Part shown: piece by piece, positions 62,095 through 64,000 of the stretch
Layout: each line of letters starts with the position of its first letter
Position numbering within the stretch: the first letter of the stretch is position 1
Assembly: GCA_000432855.1 (NCBI GenBank)
Contig: HF990861.1
Span: forward strand, 10,002-74,001
Direction of reading: 5' to 3'
From: Firmicutes bacterium CAG:822
Lineage (GTDB): Bacteria > Bacillota_I > Bacilli_A > RF39 > UBA660
Length of the DNA: 64,000 nucleotides
Made by a program: the position numbers and the translations under genes
Notes under the pieces: model-generated
Told to the model about the DNA's origin: nothing
The model's input: only the letters and a program-made list of their open reading frames with translations
Database searches by the model: none

Positions 62095-63936
62095 ATGTGC
62101 GGATTTTGCGGATATATAAATAGAAAAGAAAAAAGCCATATCAAAGCCATGAATGATATGATTGCTCACCGTGGCCCAGATGATGAATCTTATTATACCG
62201 ATAATGAAATAGCTATGGGCTTTAGAAGACTTAGTATCATCGATTTAAAAGGTGGAAGACAGCCAATGTCTAACGAAGATGATACAATGTATATAACATT
62301 CAATGGTGAAATATATAACTTTAAAGAAATCAAAGAAGACTTAATAAATAAAGGGCACATCTTTAAAACAAACACCGATACCGAAGTTATATTACATGGG
62401 TATGAAGAATACCAAGAAAAAATATTAGATAAATTAAGAGGCATGTTTGCTTTCGTAATATGGGATAAAAATACTAAAAAATTATTTGGGGCAAGAGATC
62501 ACTTTGGTCAAAAACCCTTCTACTACTGCACAATGCAAGGAACATTTATGTATGGTTCTGAAATAAAAAGTTTCTTAAAACATCCAGATTTTCTAAAAAA
62601 AGTCAACAAAGAAGCTTTAAAACCATATCTAACATTCCAAACATCAGTCTTAAATGAAACATTTTTCAAAAATGTCTATAAATTAAAACCTGGTCATTAC
62701 TTCACTTATGACTTTAATACTGAAAAGATGGAAATTCAAGAATATTATGAAATAAAGTTTGAGCCTAAAAATCAAGATTTTGATACTTTAGTAAATGAAA
62801 TAGATAACACCATTACTAAATCTATCGATTATCACACTATTAGTGATGTTCCGGTTGGATCTTATTTATCAGGTGGTATTGATTCATCATATGTTGTAAG
62901 TTATCTAAAACCAGATAAAACATTCTCTGTTGGCTTTGATTATAAAGACTTTAACGAAGTACCACTTGCTAAAGACTTATCAGACCTTTTACACATTCAA
63001 AATAAAAACGAATTAATAAATGCCGACCACTTCTTTGAAAGCATTGATAAAGTTCAGTATTATGCTGATGAACCAACCGCTAACCTATCAGCTGTTCCCC
63101 TATATTTCTTATCAAAACTAGCTGTTAAAGATGTAAAAGTTGTTTTATCAGGTGAAGGAGCCGATGAATTATTTGGAGGATATCCAAGTTATAACGAAGA
63201 TAAAACATTAAAAAAATATCGTAAACTACCAATGTTTTTGAGAAAATTTATTAAAACAATTGTCTCACCTCTTCCAAGTTTTCACGGTAAAAATTTCTTA
63301 ACTAAAGGCGGTAGTAAACTTGAAGATTATTATGTTGGTGATGCTTTCATCTTTAATAATAAAGAAGCTAACAAAATATTAAATGATAACTACAAAAGTG
63401 ATCTAAAATATCAAGATATCACCAAGCCATATTTTGATAAAGTTAAAGATAAAGATGATGTCACAAAAATGCAATACTTAGACATGCATTTCTGGCTTCC
63501 AAATGACATTTTACTTAAAGCTGATAAAATGAGTATGGCTAACTCTCTAGAACTACGAGTACCAATACTAGATAAAGAAGTATTTAAATTAGCAAGTACC
63601 ATTCCAACTGAATATAAAATATCTCACGATACAACAAAATATGTTTTAAGACAGGCAGCTTCCAAACGAATTCCAGAAGCATGGTATAAAAGAAGAAAAA
63701 AAGGTTTCCCTGTTCCAATTATTAAATGGTTTAGAGAAGAAAAATATTATAATATTGCTAAAGAAATGTTCAAGCAAGATTTTACCAAAGAATTCTTCGA
63801 CCAAAAAGCTTTACTTAAAATGCTAGATGAACATTATAAAGGCAAGAAAAATAATTGTCGTAAAATTTGGACTGTCTATGTATTCTTAGTATGGTATAAA
63901 GAATTTTTTATAGATTTTGATAAAGTCACAGCATAA
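62095..63936 (+). CDS. Asparagine synthetase (glutamine-hydrolysing), AsnB/AsnH family
   Basis: A 613-residue enzyme. N-terminal Cys nucleophile after Met (MCGFCGYI), glutaminase domain with AHRGPDD and ARDHFGQKP, then synthetase domain with pyrophosphate loop SGGIDSSY near residue 259, LSGEGADELFGGYP and KADKMSMANSLELRVP. SD AAAGGAAG. In lactic acid bacteria an AsnB relative (AsnH) amidates D-Asp in the peptidoglycan cross-bridge; position after the ligase gene suggests the same here. Ordinary asparagine synthesis is the alternative. Confidence 0.9.
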   Translation: MCGFCGYINRKEKSHIKAMNDMIAHRGPDDESYYTDNEIAMGFRRLSIIDLKGGRQPMSNEDDTMYITFNGEIYNFKEIKEDLINKGHIFKTNTDTEVILHGYEEYQEKILDKLRGMFAFVIWDKNTKKLFGARDHFGQKPFYYCTMQGTFMYGSEIKSFLKHPDFLKKVNKEALKPYLTFQTSVLNETFFKNVYKLKPGHYFTYDFNTEKMEIQEYYEIKFEPKNQDFDTLVNEIDNTITKSIDYHTISDVPVGSYLSGGIDSSYVVSYLKPDKTFSVGFDYKDFNEVPLAKDLSDLLHIQNKNELINADHFFESIDKVQYYADEPTANLSAVPLYFLSKLAVKDVKVVLSGEGADELFGGYPSYNEDKTLKKYRKLPMFLRKFIKTIVSPLPSFHGKNFLTKGGSKLEDYYVGDAFIFNNKEANKILNDNYKSDLKYQDITKPYFDKVKDKDDVTKMQYLDMHFWLPNDILLKADKMSMANSLELRVPILDKEVFKLASTIPTEYKISHDTTKYVLRQAASKRIPEAWYKRRKKGFPVPIIKWFREEKYYNIAKEMFKQDFTKEFFDQKALLKMLDEHYKGKKNNCRKIWTVYVFLVWYKEFFIDFDKVTA

Positions 63937-63964
63937 AACCGTTAGATTTTCTAACGGGGTTTGT
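63937..63964 (+). terminator. Hairpin ending the alr operon
   Basis: CCGTTAGA, TTT loop, TCTAACGG then GGTTTGT; the T run is short, so termination may be partial. Confidence 0.55.
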
Positions 63965-64000
63965 CAAGAAAAGTGTGTAAGTAATTAATATATCATATAT

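Overview
The window is AT-rich (I estimate 27-30% GC), densely coded and mostly transcribed from the minus strand. It uses the standard bacterial code: TGA is a stop (for example at 217-219) and Trp is TGG. Shine-Dalgarno (SD) sites are strong (AGGAGG type). T-box control of pheST, CIRCE control of hsp20, a Bce-type antimicrobial peptide module, an LCP protein with a PASTA domain and a D-Asp-ligase-like enzyme all point to a low-GC Bacillota. A gut Bacilli or Erysipelotrichia-like lineage is my guess; no rRNA is present to place it.

Layout. 1-6.7 kb: P-type ATPase, DUF2798 protein, tRNA-Gly, GNAT, phosphodiesterase-like enzyme, SWIM protein, frameshifted rhuM. 6.8-10.4 kb: IS1634-type element next to an esterase remnant, an intact esterase and a flavodoxin-like gene with a stop codon. 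10.5-14.6 kb: a four-gene operon of a ParB-like protein, a degenerate ArgRS paralogue, an MccF-like S66 peptidase and a glycosyltransferase. 14.8-20.3 kb: small membrane proteins, XRE, VanZ, ClbS/DfsB, acetyltransferase, MGMT-like protein and two broken genes. 20.3-30.5 kb: two stacked two-component/ABC modules for envelope stress. 30.6-33.8 kb: membrane-anchored unknowns, VanZ protein, hydrolase. 33.9-36.5 kb: three repeated loci that look like Fst/par-type type I toxin-antitoxin modules. 36.6-38.2 kb: decayed junction with an aldo/keto reductase remnant, a recombinase fragment and inverted repeats. 39-42.9 kb: hydrolase, tRNA-Cys, CysRS and a degenerate LeuRS-like protein. 42.9-46.8 kb: TetR-controlled exporter and a membrane-anchored aldo/keto reductase with a MerR-type promoter. 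46.9-48.9 kb: a complete retron. 48.9-59.5 kb: Hsp20, GltX, LCP-PASTA, tRNA-Cys, a possible ncRNA, PheST with T-box, unknowns. 59.6-63.9 kb (plus strand): alanine-racemase-like enzyme, D-Asp-ligase-like ATP-grasp protein and an asparagine synthetase, probably a peptidoglycan cross-bridge operon.

Strongest leads: (1) the three type I toxin-antitoxin-like loci, where toxin leader and antisense RNA co-vary between copies; (2) the retron, with NAxxH and VTG motifs, a 10-bp perfect a1/a2 pair, and an unrecognised partner protein; (3) two class I aminoacyl-tRNA synthetase paralogues with damaged catalytic motifs in separate accessory clusters. At least four genes are interrupted by single stop codons and one by a frameshift, so this is a decaying accessory region or the assembly has errors.
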